From: Spirosoma radiotolerans
Lineage (GTDB): Bacteria > Bacteroidota > Bacteroidia > Cytophagales > Spirosomataceae
DNA: 64,000 nt
Direction of reading: 5' to 3'
Assembly: GCF_000974425.1 (NCBI RefSeq)
Contig: NZ_CP010429.1
Location: 3,844,001 to 3,908,000, forward strand
In this document: one piece after another, positions 43,081-52,033 of the stretch
Layout of the letters: every line of letters begins with the position of its first letter
How positions within the stretch are numbered: the stretch's first letter is position 1
Program-made: the position numbers and the translations under genes
Notes under the pieces: generated by a model
The model's database searches: none
Seen by the model: only the letters and a program-made list of their open reading frames with translations
What the model was told of the DNA's origin: nothing

Positions 43081-43913
43081 TACTTCATATCCACCGCCCG
43101 CTTGGCAACGATGGTGTACATGAGTTGCGTTTTATTATGCTGGGCAAAGTATTGCTTGTGGTATTTGATCTGAATATCCCCGAAGCCCAATACACCTAAA
43201 GCCTGTTCCAAAAATTCGGGTGTAAAGTGCCACCAGGTTTCTTCGGGGTGCCCCACGGCCGCATTGGGTCGAAAGATCAGGGATGGGCCTAGTAGTTTCT
43301 TCCGGATTTTCCGCACCGCCGATTCACCCATCCACCCAAATAGCTGGTTTACAATTTTCTGTCGACCGGTATCCAGAATCTCCGTGACAATGATGGTTTC
43401 CCGGGTGATCTTCGCAACCTGTTCCAGCGCCAGAAAAGGGTCGCGCACATGGAGTAAAATGCTGCCAAACGTGCTGATATCCACTAAACCAACGGTTTCG
43501 GGAATCGCATAAACGGTACCGTGCACGAGCTGCGCCTTGGACTCAAACAGCGCATGACTCAGGTGGTAGGCGTTGTTGAGCTTGCGGATGTGGTTTTTGC
43601 GTTTGGGCGCCCAGGCAGCCCCGTCTTTATGGGCAAAAGGAACCATATCCCAATCCTGGTCGGGCGATAGATCGTAGCTAACGACCGAGGCCCCTTTCTT
43701 TTCCATGTAGAACGTAAGAAACCCGTTGGCCGCTCCCATTTCGAGTACCCGCTTGTTGCGTAAATCAACATGGCCCAGGTAATCGCCGGCAAACTCCCGC
43801 AAGTCCCATTCGCCCTTCATTTCACCCAGGCCGGGTAAGTCAATCGTGTGATAAAAATAGTGATCGTCGGCGTTAACGGTTGGCGAATCGCCGGAGGGGT
43901 TGGCTGTGTTCAT
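43080..43913 (-). CDS. class I SAM-dependent methyltransferase (CmoB-like)
   Basis: A 277-residue methyltransferase with a Rossmann SAM site (RVLEMGAANGFLTFYMEKKG, acidic end VVSYDLS) and the preceding HYFYHTIDLPGLGEMKGEWDLR segment that resembles the tRNA mo5U34 methyltransferase-like family. The later GLVDISTFGSILLHVRDPF matches the motif IV/post-IV part. The ATG at 43913 is chosen because it gives a compact N-terminus; a longer start at 44048 adds 45 low-complexity residues. Upstream of the GT2/GT39 pair, it may modify a glycan precursor, or it may act alone. Substrate unknown. Confidence 0.8.
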   Translation of the reverse strand: MNTANPSGDSPTVNADDHYFYHTIDLPGLGEMKGEWDLREFAGDYLGHVDLRNKRVLEMGAANGFLTFYMEKKGASVVSYDLSPDQDWDMVPFAHKDGAAWAPKRKNHIRKLNNAYHLSHALFESKAQLVHGTVYAIPETVGLVDISTFGSILLHVRDPFLALEQVAKITRETIIVTEILDTGRQKIVNQLFGWMGESAVRKIRKKLLGPSLIFRPNAAVGHPEETWWHFTPEFLEQALGVLGFGDIQIKYHKQYFAQHNKTQLMYTIVAKRAVDMK

Positions 43914-44188
43914 GCGCTTGTCTGGTTGTGGATTTTGTGAAAAGAAATGTTGGTCCTTGACTTGTTTTGTAGATGTAGATAGGAAGCAGAAAGCGGAAAC
44001 TAGTTTCTTGATAGCTGATTTTCGAGTATGTATAGCTGGAGGTGTCAAAAGGTGAGTGGTCGTGAGGAGAAATTTTTAGAAATATTCTCACTTACCTTTT
44101 TCGTGTATCTCCCATTAACCCATAGTAAGTTCGCTGGCAGATACGATTGTAGGCCATTGGAGTTTATATTCGTCCATTCTACAGCCTT

Positions 44189-44776
44189 ATGTCAACCCGA
44201 CCGCTTCCTATTTACTCAACTGAACTCGAATTTTATACGGCCTTGACCCGTCGCGATGAGCGGGCTTATCAGTTTTTATACGCGGATGTGTTCCCTTCCT
44301 TTCGGTATTGGGTACTGTCCAACAGTGGCTCCGAGATGGACGCCGAAGATTCGTTTCAGAAAGGCTTACTTAATTTTCTGCTGAACGTAGAGACCGGAAA
44401 ATATCAGCTTCAGGCAGAAGCCCGCATCACCACGGTCGTCTTTGAATATTGTAAACGCGTATGGCAGACGGAGTTGAAGTCGGCTCGGTTCCGGACAAAA
44501 GCTACCTTGCCTGATGCAATCGACACCGCCGATACAGCCGATGTAGTTAAGGATCTTGAACGAATGGATGTGGTGGAGGCCGTTCGGAAATCGCTGGACC
44601 AGCTTAAAGGTGAATGCCGGAAATTGATGGAGTGGTTTTATATGGATGATCTCTCCTTAAGGGACATTGCCGAACGACTTGGCATGAAAGAATCTTCGGT
44701 TAAATCGAAGCGCTATGATTGCGCAGAAAAGCTCAAAGCGTTTTACCTGAAAACAGCGACTCAGCAAGGGTTATGA
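44189..44776 (+). CDS. ECF-type RNA polymerase sigma factor
   Basis: A 195-residue sigma-70 family factor lacking regions 1 and 3. Region 2 covers about 15-90 (AYQFLYADVFPSFRYWV, with DAEDSFQKGLLNFL), and region 4 about 125-185 with the helix-turn-helix LRDIAERLGMKESSVKSKRYDCAEKL. Its last bases overlap the next start codon as ATGA, so it is coupled to an anti-sigma-like protein. The N-terminus is slightly more divergent than in typical ECF factors. It is convergent with the kinase/caspase operon, which makes that operon a candidate target, though no shared promoter motif was found. Confidence 0.87.
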   Translation: MSTRPLPIYSTELEFYTALTRRDERAYQFLYADVFPSFRYWVLSNSGSEMDAEDSFQKGLLNFLLNVETGKYQLQAEARITTVVFEYCKRVWQTELKSARFRTKATLPDAIDTADTADVVKDLERMDVVEAVRKSLDQLKGECRKLMEWFYMDDLSLRDIAERLGMKESSVKSKRYDCAEKLKAFYLKTATQQGL

Positions 44777-45564
44777 ATTTATCGGAACAGCAATATGAGC
44801 TTATTGACGCTTATTTAACCAATGAGCTTTCGGCAGCCGACCGGGTTGCCTTTGAGAATGATATGAAAGCGGATGCGGAACTCCGGACAGAGGTCGACCG
44901 GCAACGCGACATCCGGCTGGGTCTGCGGGCATTGGGGATCGAACGGGCACTGCAACAGGCAAAAGCGCAGTACAAAGCAACCTCGGCGCCAATAGAAACC
45001 GCGTCTGCTAGCCAGCTCATTGTTCGGCCGTTGGTTTCCTGGCGGTACTGGGCTGCGGCCGCTTCGGTGGTTGTTGTGCTGGGCGTTGGGTATTTTACGT
45101 ATCAGCAAACGACAAGCCGGCAGGCGGATCTTGCCTATGCCGAGACGTTTTCGTCTGACCCGACGGCTGACTTGATGAAGGACTTCCCAACCGGCAAAGT
45201 AGCGCCTTCCATCCGAGGTCAGTTTCTGGACGCGACGACGAAGTACAAGTCGGGAAAGTATGATGAGGTGATCGACCAGTTAAAAACCCTGCCCGCTGAT
45301 AAACAGACGATGCAGTACCGGAATTATTTTCTGGGCTTAAGTTATCTGGCCAACAAGCAGCCCGTCGAGGCCATTCCATTGCTTACGAAAGCCCAAACGG
45401 CATCGTCTGGTACACTTCGGCAGAAAGCAGAATGGTTTCTGGCGCTGGCCTACGTCAAGAACGAGCAAAAAGAAAAGGCCCTACCCATCCTGAAACGAAT
45501 CAGTACAGATAAGGCCCATCCTTTCCAATCACTGGCAAAGCGAGTGCTCAAAAAGATCGAGTAA
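44773..45564 (+). CDS. anti-sigma-like membrane protein with C-terminal TPR domain
   Basis: A 263-residue protein. The N-terminal part (about 1-60, EQQYELIDAYLTNELSAADRVAFE) looks like a zinc-less anti-sigma domain, one membrane helix follows (about 93-112, RYWAAAASVVVVLGVGYF), and the periplasmic part (about 125-262) is built of TPR-like repeats. The ATG at 44773 overlaps the sigma factor stop (ATGA). It should hold the sigma factor at the membrane and release it on a periplasmic signal read by the TPR part. Its stop is 8 nt from the convergent LamG lipoprotein stop. Confidence 0.82.
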   Translation: MNLSEQQYELIDAYLTNELSAADRVAFENDMKADAELRTEVDRQRDIRLGLRALGIERALQQAKAQYKATSAPIETASASQLIVRPLVSWRYWAAAASVVVVLGVGYFTYQQTTSRQADLAYAETFSSDPTADLMKDFPTGKVAPSIRGQFLDATTKYKSGKYDEVIDQLKTLPADKQTMQYRNYFLGLSYLANKQPVEAIPLLTKAQTASSGTLRQKAEWFLALAYVKNEQKEKALPILKRISTDKAHPFQSLAKRVLKKIE

Positions 45565-45572
45565 GCTGGTTT

Positions 45573-47228
45573 TTATTGCTTGTACAACGCATCCACTTCG
45601 CTGGCTGTCAACGCCCGTTTGTAAATACGAATGTCGTCCATTGCGCCATGGAAGTACCAGTTAAGCCCTTGAATGGCCGCGCCAAATTTCAACTCCGCAC
45701 CCGGACATTTATCCATTTTATCGAGAGGGAGATCAGTGTTTGTATATAAGGGAACGTTGTTCAAATACATTCGAACGGTTCTTCCACTGTAGGTAAATAC
45801 CAAATGGTACCAGGTGTTTACTTCAATTCGGCTGGTAAAGGGAAATTCCAGCCATCCTTTTCCGGGCTGACATCCGCTATTCTGTTTAATATTGGTCATA
45901 ACTGTAGTATTAGGACCAAGATCGTTTTCCAGCTTCAATAAGGCACTATAGGTTTCAAAATTACTATCACTAAAGCGAGACTTATTGTATACCTGCATCC
46001 GGTGCGTGAAGGAAGACATTTTAAACCAGATACTTACGGACAGTGCTTCAGGATTCAGGCTGTTGTTGCTATTCTCAGGCATATAGAAATAATCATTCAC
46101 ACCGTCTAAGAAAATAGCTGAATTAGGTCTACCCTTATGGTCAGTCGTAAAAGTAGGGTTATCGACTAATTGAACATGGTTATTATACCCGCTGACATCC
46201 AAAAGCGATTGGTCTGTGAACGAAACAGAGGCAATGAGGTCCTGAGCGACAGGGTCAATTTGGGTCGTAAAGGACATGATCGGTCCATATATGATCTCTC
46301 CCGATGCCAGCCTGGCAAACGAACGATAATAGTAGGTTTTGTTTGAAGTCAGGTCGTTTAGGTTAACAACGACATTGGCCCCTGCGGTAGGGCTGACGAT
46401 TTTAACCGAAGGGCTGTTTACATCCGGTATATTGGTCGTTGATGAGTAGTAAATTCCATACTCGATGGCGGCTGGATTGCCCAGATGCTGTACGACCAAA
46501 TTAATCGAAGCCGTTGTGACACCTACACTCGCGGTGCCGTTTGTAACAACCACCGGATTTTGGCCCGTCTGGAATGTTTGTACAGCACTATAAACGGTTC
46601 CAGCGGCATTGGTGGCAAAGCTACGAGCGTAGTAGATCACATTTGACTGGAGGCCGGTTAGCGACATAGGGACAGCTGTGCCAGTAGGTGCTGGTAGTGC
46701 GCCCTGAACTACGGTATCGTTCTCTTTATCTGGCGTTTGATTTGTTGCCGAATAGCAAATACCGTACTGGGTAATCGTCGCGTTTCCATTAGAAGTGATG
46801 GTCATTCCGGCCAATGCTGAGGTAGTGGAAACGGTCGTGATTGCCTGCAATGTCACCGTCGGCTTAACGGCATCACTCACAGTAACGGTCTGCTGTATTG
46901 TGGTTTCAAGGCCGCAGGTGTTCGTCAGGGTAGCCTTTACCGTATACGTACCATTGGCGGGGTACGTGTAGCTCACGGTCATTCCTGTAGTAGCCGAAGT
47001 ACTTCCATTACCGAAATCCCAGTTCACTTTATCGATGGTGCCACCGCTGTTACTAATTGAAAAGTCGACTTTCCGCTGCTGTGTCGGGGCATTGAGCGTT
47101 CCCGATGGTTTAACACACTCGCGCTGTGTTTTTTTAGTAGGGACTTCCCAGTTGCCACAACTTAAAAGCAGACTACCGAGGCCACAGACTGAAAAAAGGA
47201 TAAGAAGATACGTACGTGATGTCTGCAT
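45573..47228 (-). CDS. lipoprotein with PKD, FN3-like and LamG domains
   Basis: A 551-residue surface-type lipoprotein: signal ending LLLSC (Cys about 24), a PKD domain (about 50-120, VNWDFGNGSTSATTG and SYTYPANGTYTVKATL), two FN3-like repeats (about 125-325, each with YGICYSAT- or YGIYYSST-type strands and YYARSFA/YYRSFA), then a LamG/concanavalin-like domain (about 335-551, SVSIWFKMSS and the ending MDDIRIYKRALTASEVDALY). Such domains bind glycans or proteins. It is the last gene of the kinase/caspase operon, 29 nt after the TPR membrane protein gene, and could be that system's outer sensor or adhesin. Confidence 0.82.
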   Translation of the reverse strand: MQTSRTYLLILFSVCGLGSLLLSCGNWEVPTKKTQRECVKPSGTLNAPTQQRKVDFSISNSGGTIDKVNWDFGNGSTSATTGMTVSYTYPANGTYTVKATLTNTCGLETTIQQTVTVSDAVKPTVTLQAITTVSTTSALAGMTITSNGNATITQYGICYSATNQTPDKENDTVVQGALPAPTGTAVPMSLTGLQSNVIYYARSFATNAAGTVYSAVQTFQTGQNPVVVTNGTASVGVTTASINLVVQHLGNPAAIEYGIYYSSTTNIPDVNSPSVKIVSPTAGANVVVNLNDLTSNKTYYYRSFARLASGEIIYGPIMSFTTQIDPVAQDLIASVSFTDQSLLDVSGYNNHVQLVDNPTFTTDHKGRPNSAIFLDGVNDYFYMPENSNNSLNPEALSVSIWFKMSSFTHRMQVYNKSRFSDSNFETYSALLKLENDLGPNTTVMTNIKQNSGCQPGKGWLEFPFTSRIEVNTWYHLVFTYSGRTVRMYLNNVPLYTNTDLPLDKMDKCPGAELKFGAAIQGLNWYFHGAMDDIRIYKRALTASEVDALYKQ

Positions 47229-47257
47229 TTTTTACGGAAAAGATGGTGTGAAGTAAA

Positions 47258-48160
47258 TCAAAACGTGTAGCCAATTGCCAGTCCCCAGGACTGGGATGAT
47301 GGTTTCCATTGCAGCCCGCTGACACGGGATTTTGGCTTGTGCAACAGCAAATAAAGCTCGGCTACGGTTGCCACGGCAGCCACGCCCACGCAGGCTTTGA
47401 ACAACCCGTTTTTCTCTTGAGCAGCCTGAGCGGCATTGTAAGCCGCATCATATTGCCGATAGCTATCAGGGTTGGCAATAACGCCACTTCCGGTAGGATC
47501 GACCGTTTGGCTTACCTGGTTTAGTGTGCTCATTTTCGATCGGTAATCGCTACGCAACAGAGCGGCATATGCGCCCGCTCCTACCGCAACCAAACCCGTA
47601 ACGACCTTTATACCAATAAGTTTAGCAGGTTTTAGGCGTTCTTTAACAATTCGGATTTGAATTTGCAGGGATTCACGTTTTGCTAGGGTAGCGTACTTGA
47701 GAGCCTGCTCATAATTGTTTAAAGATTCCAAATACCGTTTCTGATTAAAAAATTTATTACCTTCTCGTTCGTAATAATCGGCGAACTGCCCTTTTGTGAT
47801 CAGGTCATCCGGGTTTAAATTCAGCAGTTGATCCAGGAGCTTGACCGCGTCCAGACCTTTGCCCTGCCGCATGGCGTCGTCGGCCTGCTGGCGTAAAGCA
47901 ATTCCGGTGGTACATTCCTGAATCTGCTCTTTGGCATAAGGGTCATTCTCGAAGCCGGGAACTTCGAGGCAGTTCTGATATTGCCGACGGGCTTCCAGGT
48001 ATTTACCTTCTTTGAACAGGTCATCACCGCGTTTTTTGTACCGGTCGTACTCCTCATCAACCATGACGGCACTAGAGGTCCGGCCCAGCACCTTGGCGGA
48101 GGGTACCATAGCGAATGACAGGAACAGGATAAGGATGAAGAGGTGTAATAGTTTATGCAT
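47258..48160 (-). CDS. TPR membrane protein of the kinase/caspase operon
   Basis: A 300-residue protein with a signal peptide or N-terminal anchor (about 5-25), three TPR-like repeats (about 37-165, RYKKRGDDLFKEGKYLEARRQYQN and later NKFFNQKRYLESLNNYEQAL), a membrane-like helix (about 183-200, IGIKVVTGLVAVGAGAYAAL) and another hydrophobic stretch near 255-272. The extreme C-terminus SWGLAIGYTF resembles a barrel strand. It starts 9 nt after the kinase gene. The kinase also carries TPR repeats, so the two may bind each other across the membrane. No family recognised. Confidence 0.7.
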   Translation of the reverse strand: MHKLLHLFILILFLSFAMVPSAKVLGRTSSAVMVDEEYDRYKKRGDDLFKEGKYLEARRQYQNCLEVPGFENDPYAKEQIQECTTGIALRQQADDAMRQGKGLDAVKLLDQLLNLNPDDLITKGQFADYYEREGNKFFNQKRYLESLNNYEQALKYATLAKRESLQIQIRIVKERLKPAKLIGIKVVTGLVAVGAGAYAALLRSDYRSKMSTLNQVSQTVDPTGSGVIANPDSYRQYDAAYNAAQAAQEKNGLFKACVGVAAVATVAELYLLLHKPKSRVSGLQWKPSSQSWGLAIGYTF

Positions 48161-48169
48161 AAAATTGGG

Positions 48170-50413
48170 TTACTGGTTTGTACATTGTTTAATTTTCCGC
48201 CGAACTTCTTCGGTGTCTTTCAGCGACTTCGCGACCTGATACCAGTCTTTGGCTCCCTCAAACTCATCCCGATCAAAGATTCTATTGGCAGTCGCCATGT
48301 AGGTTGTATAGGCGGCATCGGCTTTAGCCGTGTTGAGTTCCTGTTCTTTTGCCAGCGAACGGGCTTCTGTAAAATCAGCTATCGCTTTAGTCTTGTTATT
48401 TCCCTTCGCTATTGCTTTCTGGCCGCTCTCGATGAGCTGATCATATTTTTCCTGTGCTTCCAGCTTTTCGTTCTTCGGTGATTCTGGAATTGGAGTTGTT
48501 TCCGTCGCTTTTGATTTGTCTGATTCTGGTGTTTCTTTTTTGGGTGATTCTGGTGAACCAGCAACTGGTTCCTCTGTCTTCTTCTCTTCTGGCATTTTAC
48601 CCGGCAATTCTTTCATAGCCGTTATAGCCTCCGTCCGTAAGGCAGCCACATCCCGTCGTTCAGAATCAAGACGCAACGCGCTGTTGGTCATCGTAACAAC
48701 AGCCATGTAATCTTTCTGCAGGTACGACCGTTTCGCTTTACCCAAGGCTATGTCTATTCGAGCTTTCAGCGCTTCTTTTGATTCACCCAGCAATGGCTTT
48801 ATCACTTCCGGAGTTTTCTCTGGTACAGGCTTTGACCCGATCGTTGGACTCACGGCCGCCTTTGAATGACGCTCCGTTTTTCCTGTAGGCTTTGACGGGT
48901 CAGGTGTAGTACTTCCTAGATTAACATACAGCACAATGCCCCCGACAACGAGGGCGATGGGCGCCACAACCCGCCAGGGAAACACTCGCCCCGTTGGGTT
49001 GACGAGAACGGGTTGACTAATCGGTGGTAGAACAGGCGGCTGGCTAGCGGGTTTGGTCGACGATTTAGCTGGTGCCGCAAAAGCAGGCTTTGTCGCCTTT
49101 GCCGACTCGCGCTTTACACCCCTGACAGCCAACGGCTTGTCAGGCTTTACAATAGGGGCTGGCGTCGGTACATAAACATCGGTACGCTCCTCCTGATACA
49201 CATCGGTCAACTCTGGCTCAGGCACCAGTGATTTTGGCCGAAGAGCCTCGATGCACAGCGCCAAGCCACGAATGGCGGTTTCCTCAACCGCATTCAGTCG
49301 CAATACTTGCTCATACAGTACCTTTGCTTGAGCGAAACGCTGTTGACTCATCAGATTTTGTGCTTCCTGCAGCAAACTTACCTGGTGCTGCTGTTGCAAG
49401 CGGGCTACACACTGTTCCAGCCCTTTTTGAGCCTCACTATGGTGTTCGCGCTTAGCGAGTACCTGCTCATATAAGGTACTCGCTAATTTATATTCTTGCT
49501 TGTTTAGTAATTCATGCGCTTCAGCAATCAGTTGCGGAATCGCGTCCAGCAAATCCAGCAATTCCTGTTCCTTGCGAACGCGCTCATGGATGTCCCGAAC
49601 CAGACACCGACGAATGATCGCCCGGTATGGCTCGGCAACCTGGTCAAGGCGAGCGGGGAGGTCGACCGTTACGATCTTCTTTTCAATTTCGCGTCGAACG
49701 GATTGTTCACTGCTGTTGCGCGCGTCGGACCGGAAGGGCTTCTCTCCGGTCATCATCTCATACAGAATAACCCCAAACGCCCATAAGTCGAGGTTAAAAC
49801 TAACCCGACTCCCTTCGATCTGCTCCGGTGCTTTATAGGATGGTGTTCCGCGACCATCGCTTAGGTCAAAATCAGAGCTGTCCAGTTCCTCATCGCTCAC
49901 CAGCTTGCTCAGGCCAAAATCCGCAATTTTGGGAATAAATCGGCCCGCATTATCGCGTGAGATCAGAATGTTGGCCGGTTTGAAATCACGGTGAACGATC
50001 CGGTGGCGATGCAGATGCTGAAGACCCAGCAAAATGCCCTGCGTAATGTCATAAATCTGCGAGGGAGTTAGCGCCACCCGTCGGATCAGGTCAGCCAGAT
50101 TGCCATCCGGATAGTACTTCATAATCGCGAAGTCACTAACACTGGTATCTGTTTCGAGCCGATAGCAGGCATCATATCGGGCAATATTAGTTTGCCGGGG
50201 CACCCGCTGCGCCAGTTCAACCTCTGCCTTGAGGGATTTCGTATCGTTTCCTTTAAACTCACTTATTTTAACGGCAACCCATTCTGTTTCAAGCTGGTCT
50301 TCAACCTTAATAACCCGACCGTATGAACCACTGCCCAGCAAAGCCCCTTCGTCGTTGGGGCGAATGGGGTACCGTTGTTTGAAGTCTTTAAACGATGTAA
50401 ACGTTTGATTCAT
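48170..50413 (-). CDS. transmembrane Ser/Thr protein kinase with TPR repeats
   Basis: A 747-residue Hanks-type kinase. The N-terminal catalytic domain (about 20-290) has the Gly loop GSGSYGRV at about 27-34, Lys49 in VAVK, the RD catalytic loop HRDFKPAN (Asp143), DFG at 165-167 and APE at 195-197, so all key residues are present. Two TPR-like repeats follow in the cytosol (about 300-380), then a Pro-rich linker, one membrane helix (about 481-499) and a periplasmic part with more TPR-like repeats. The start ATG at 50413 is preferred over 50428. It lies between the caspase and TPR genes and faces its expected antagonist PP2C in the same operon. Confidence 0.92.
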   Translation of the reverse strand: MNQTFTSFKDFKQRYPIRPNDEGALLGSGSYGRVIKVEDQLETEWVAVKISEFKGNDTKSLKAEVELAQRVPRQTNIARYDACYRLETDTSVSDFAIMKYYPDGNLADLIRRVALTPSQIYDITQGILLGLQHLHRHRIVHRDFKPANILISRDNAGRFIPKIADFGLSKLVSDEELDSSDFDLSDGRGTPSYKAPEQIEGSRVSFNLDLWAFGVILYEMMTGEKPFRSDARNSSEQSVRREIEKKIVTVDLPARLDQVAEPYRAIIRRCLVRDIHERVRKEQELLDLLDAIPQLIAEAHELLNKQEYKLASTLYEQVLAKREHHSEAQKGLEQCVARLQQQHQVSLLQEAQNLMSQQRFAQAKVLYEQVLRLNAVEETAIRGLALCIEALRPKSLVPEPELTDVYQEERTDVYVPTPAPIVKPDKPLAVRGVKRESAKATKPAFAAPAKSSTKPASQPPVLPPISQPVLVNPTGRVFPWRVVAPIALVVGGIVLYVNLGSTTPDPSKPTGKTERHSKAAVSPTIGSKPVPEKTPEVIKPLLGESKEALKARIDIALGKAKRSYLQKDYMAVVTMTNSALRLDSERRDVAALRTEAITAMKELPGKMPEEKKTEEPVAGSPESPKKETPESDKSKATETTPIPESPKNEKLEAQEKYDQLIESGQKAIAKGNNKTKAIADFTEARSLAKEQELNTAKADAAYTTYMATANRIFDRDEFEGAKDWYQVAKSLKDTEEVRRKIKQCTNQ

Positions 50414-50445
50414 ATACCTGACTAACAAGTCAATAACTAATAGGC

Positions 50446-51219
50446 CTATCGATACGACAAAGGCAAGCTGTCGGAAAAACGCCCATAAAACATGGGCGTT
50501 TGACGGCCTCGGGTTCGCTTCCTGACCGCCGGCCCTACATACTGGTGTAACTCTCGTATCGTTACAATTCCGTTGCCATCCAGATCACCCTGTCCCGTCA
50601 GGCCCTTGATCAGGAAATGCGTAAACGCCCCACCCGCTAACTGGCCATCTTCAACGGCATACTGCGTAGATCGACTGGCCAATATCATGGCCACATTGCG
50701 GCCGTCATTTACCTTACTTTCTATAGCAGTTCGACTGATTTTCTGCTGGGTCATTCCACCAGACAGGCAGGCATCGGCGATACACAGCTTTGTTATGGCT
50801 GAAGACTCATGAAAAGCGGCTTTGATGGCTTGATACGATAACATCTTCCCTTGATTGCCCGGTCGGGCGTCGTAGGGGACAAAGCTGCCAGGCAAGCCAT
50901 GCCCCGAAAAATAGAGGATAACCCGGTCATTGGTGCCTGCCTTTCGGAAAAGCTGTAAGGCTTGCTGAACCGCTGACAACGTAGCCTGCCGGTTGGTCAG
51001 GAGCCGAATATTTGCCATCGGCACATTGCCGCCAGACTTACTCTGCAAAAAGGTAACGACCTGTCGGGCATCCCGATCGGCAAATCGCAAATCGCCCGCT
51101 GCATATGAGAGAGCTTTATAATCGGAAATACCGACCACCACCGCATAGGTAGTTCCGGGGGTGGCAGTGGGCAGGTAACCCAAAAACGAGCTTACCCAGA
51201 TCAGTAAATTAGTCAGCAT
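50446..51219 (-). CDS. caspase-family (peptidase C14) protease
   Basis: A 257-residue metacaspase/caspase-fold protease: the start of the fold TYAVVVGISDYKAL, the catalytic His107 in YFSGHG and the catalytic Cys151 in IADACLSGG. A C-terminal extension carries an EF-hand-like DLDGNGIVT loop, which may bind calcium. The first 20 residues are hydrophobic (NLLIWVSSFLGYL), so it may be exported or membrane-bound. Its start overlaps the PP2C gene by 11 nt and the kinase gene follows after 32 nt. Caspase-like proteases with signalling partners often execute cell death or proteolytic signalling; here that is inference from context. Confidence 0.9.
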   Translation of the reverse strand: MLTNLLIWVSSFLGYLPTATPGTTYAVVVGISDYKALSYAAGDLRFADRDARQVVTFLQSKSGGNVPMANIRLLTNRQATLSAVQQALQLFRKAGTNDRVILYFSGHGLPGSFVPYDARPGNQGKMLSYQAIKAAFHESSAITKLCIADACLSGGMTQQKISRTAIESKVNDGRNVAMILASRSTQYAVEDGQLAGGAFTHFLIKGLTGQGDLDGNGIVTIRELHQYVGPAVRKRTRGRQTPMFYGRFSDSLPLSYR

Positions 51220-52030
51220 ACTTTTGGGAAGAATCGGGCAGATGAACGGATTCTGCTTGTTTTACGTAGCTAATGCCAATCAGATAGCCAGAATAATTAT
51301 CCTTCGTTTGCTCACCACACATGGCCTGCAGCGACTGTATTTTGGTCAGATCGGGCAAGTTGCTGGCGAGCACAGTTTCCAGTACATAGTCATCCATTTG
51401 CTCCAGCACACCATCTGTACACATAAAAAAATAATCTCCGGCCTGAATGTCGGTTAAGGTGACCATATCAGGGACAGAGCGGGACGTATGGCCTTTTTTA
51501 TCGGTAGAGCTAGCGACCACCGCCCGGCTCAAGCGATTGCGCCAGGGATGCGACAAAGCCTGGGTAGCCGTGATGATGCCCGATTCGACCATGTCATTCA
51601 CCTGTCGATGATCTTGGGTTTGAAAGACGATTTTACCCGCCCGAATCTGGTAAACGCGGCTATCGCCTACATGAGCCACCGTAACACCGTTTTGATGAAT
51701 TTGTAGCAAAGCAAGCGTAGAGCCCATGCGATTTACAAACGGATGCTGCTCAAAATAAGCCTCATACGCGTCGTACGCTTGGTCTAGAGCAGCGTTCAGA
51801 TGCACCTGATCAAAAACAGGATCATTCATCGCCAAGGCATAATCGCTTATAGCTGTGCATAATAACTGGCTGGCAATCTCGCCCTTGTCGGCGCCACCCA
51901 TACCATCGCAAAGAATAAACAGCTGGGTCTTGTCCGTTGCCATACCGACAGCCGGATACAGGGCATCCTGATTGATACTGCGCTGCCCAATGTGCGTAAA
52001 GGCGAAGGGCAAAGCGGATTGGATATACAT
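51209..52030 (-). CDS. PP2C-family Ser/Thr protein phosphatase
   Basis: A 273-residue metal-dependent phosphatase of the PPM/PP2C family. Conserved motifs: SINQDALYP (first metal Asp), LCDGMGGADKGEIAS, VAHVGDSRVYQI, HPWRNRLSRAV and FFMCTDGVLEQMDD. It should reverse phosphorylation by the kinase encoded two genes downstream. It starts 3 nt after the FHA gene and overlaps the caspase gene by 11 nt, so phosphatase and caspase are translationally coupled. No membrane segment is seen. Confidence 0.93.
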   Translation of the reverse strand: MYIQSALPFAFTHIGQRSINQDALYPAVGMATDKTQLFILCDGMGGADKGEIASQLLCTAISDYALAMNDPVFDQVHLNAALDQAYDAYEAYFEQHPFVNRMGSTLALLQIHQNGVTVAHVGDSRVYQIRAGKIVFQTQDHRQVNDMVESGIITATQALSHPWRNRLSRAVVASSTDKKGHTSRSVPDMVTLTDIQAGDYFFMCTDGVLEQMDDYVLETVLASNLPDLTKIQSLQAMCGEQTKDNYSGYLIGISYVKQAESVHLPDSSQKYAD

Positions 52031-52033
52031 AGG

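Noticed and set aside
44815-45379. Minus-strand frames opposite the anti-sigma gene
   Set aside because: Overlapping shadows with no start context; the plus-strand frame is coupled to the sigma factor by ATGA.
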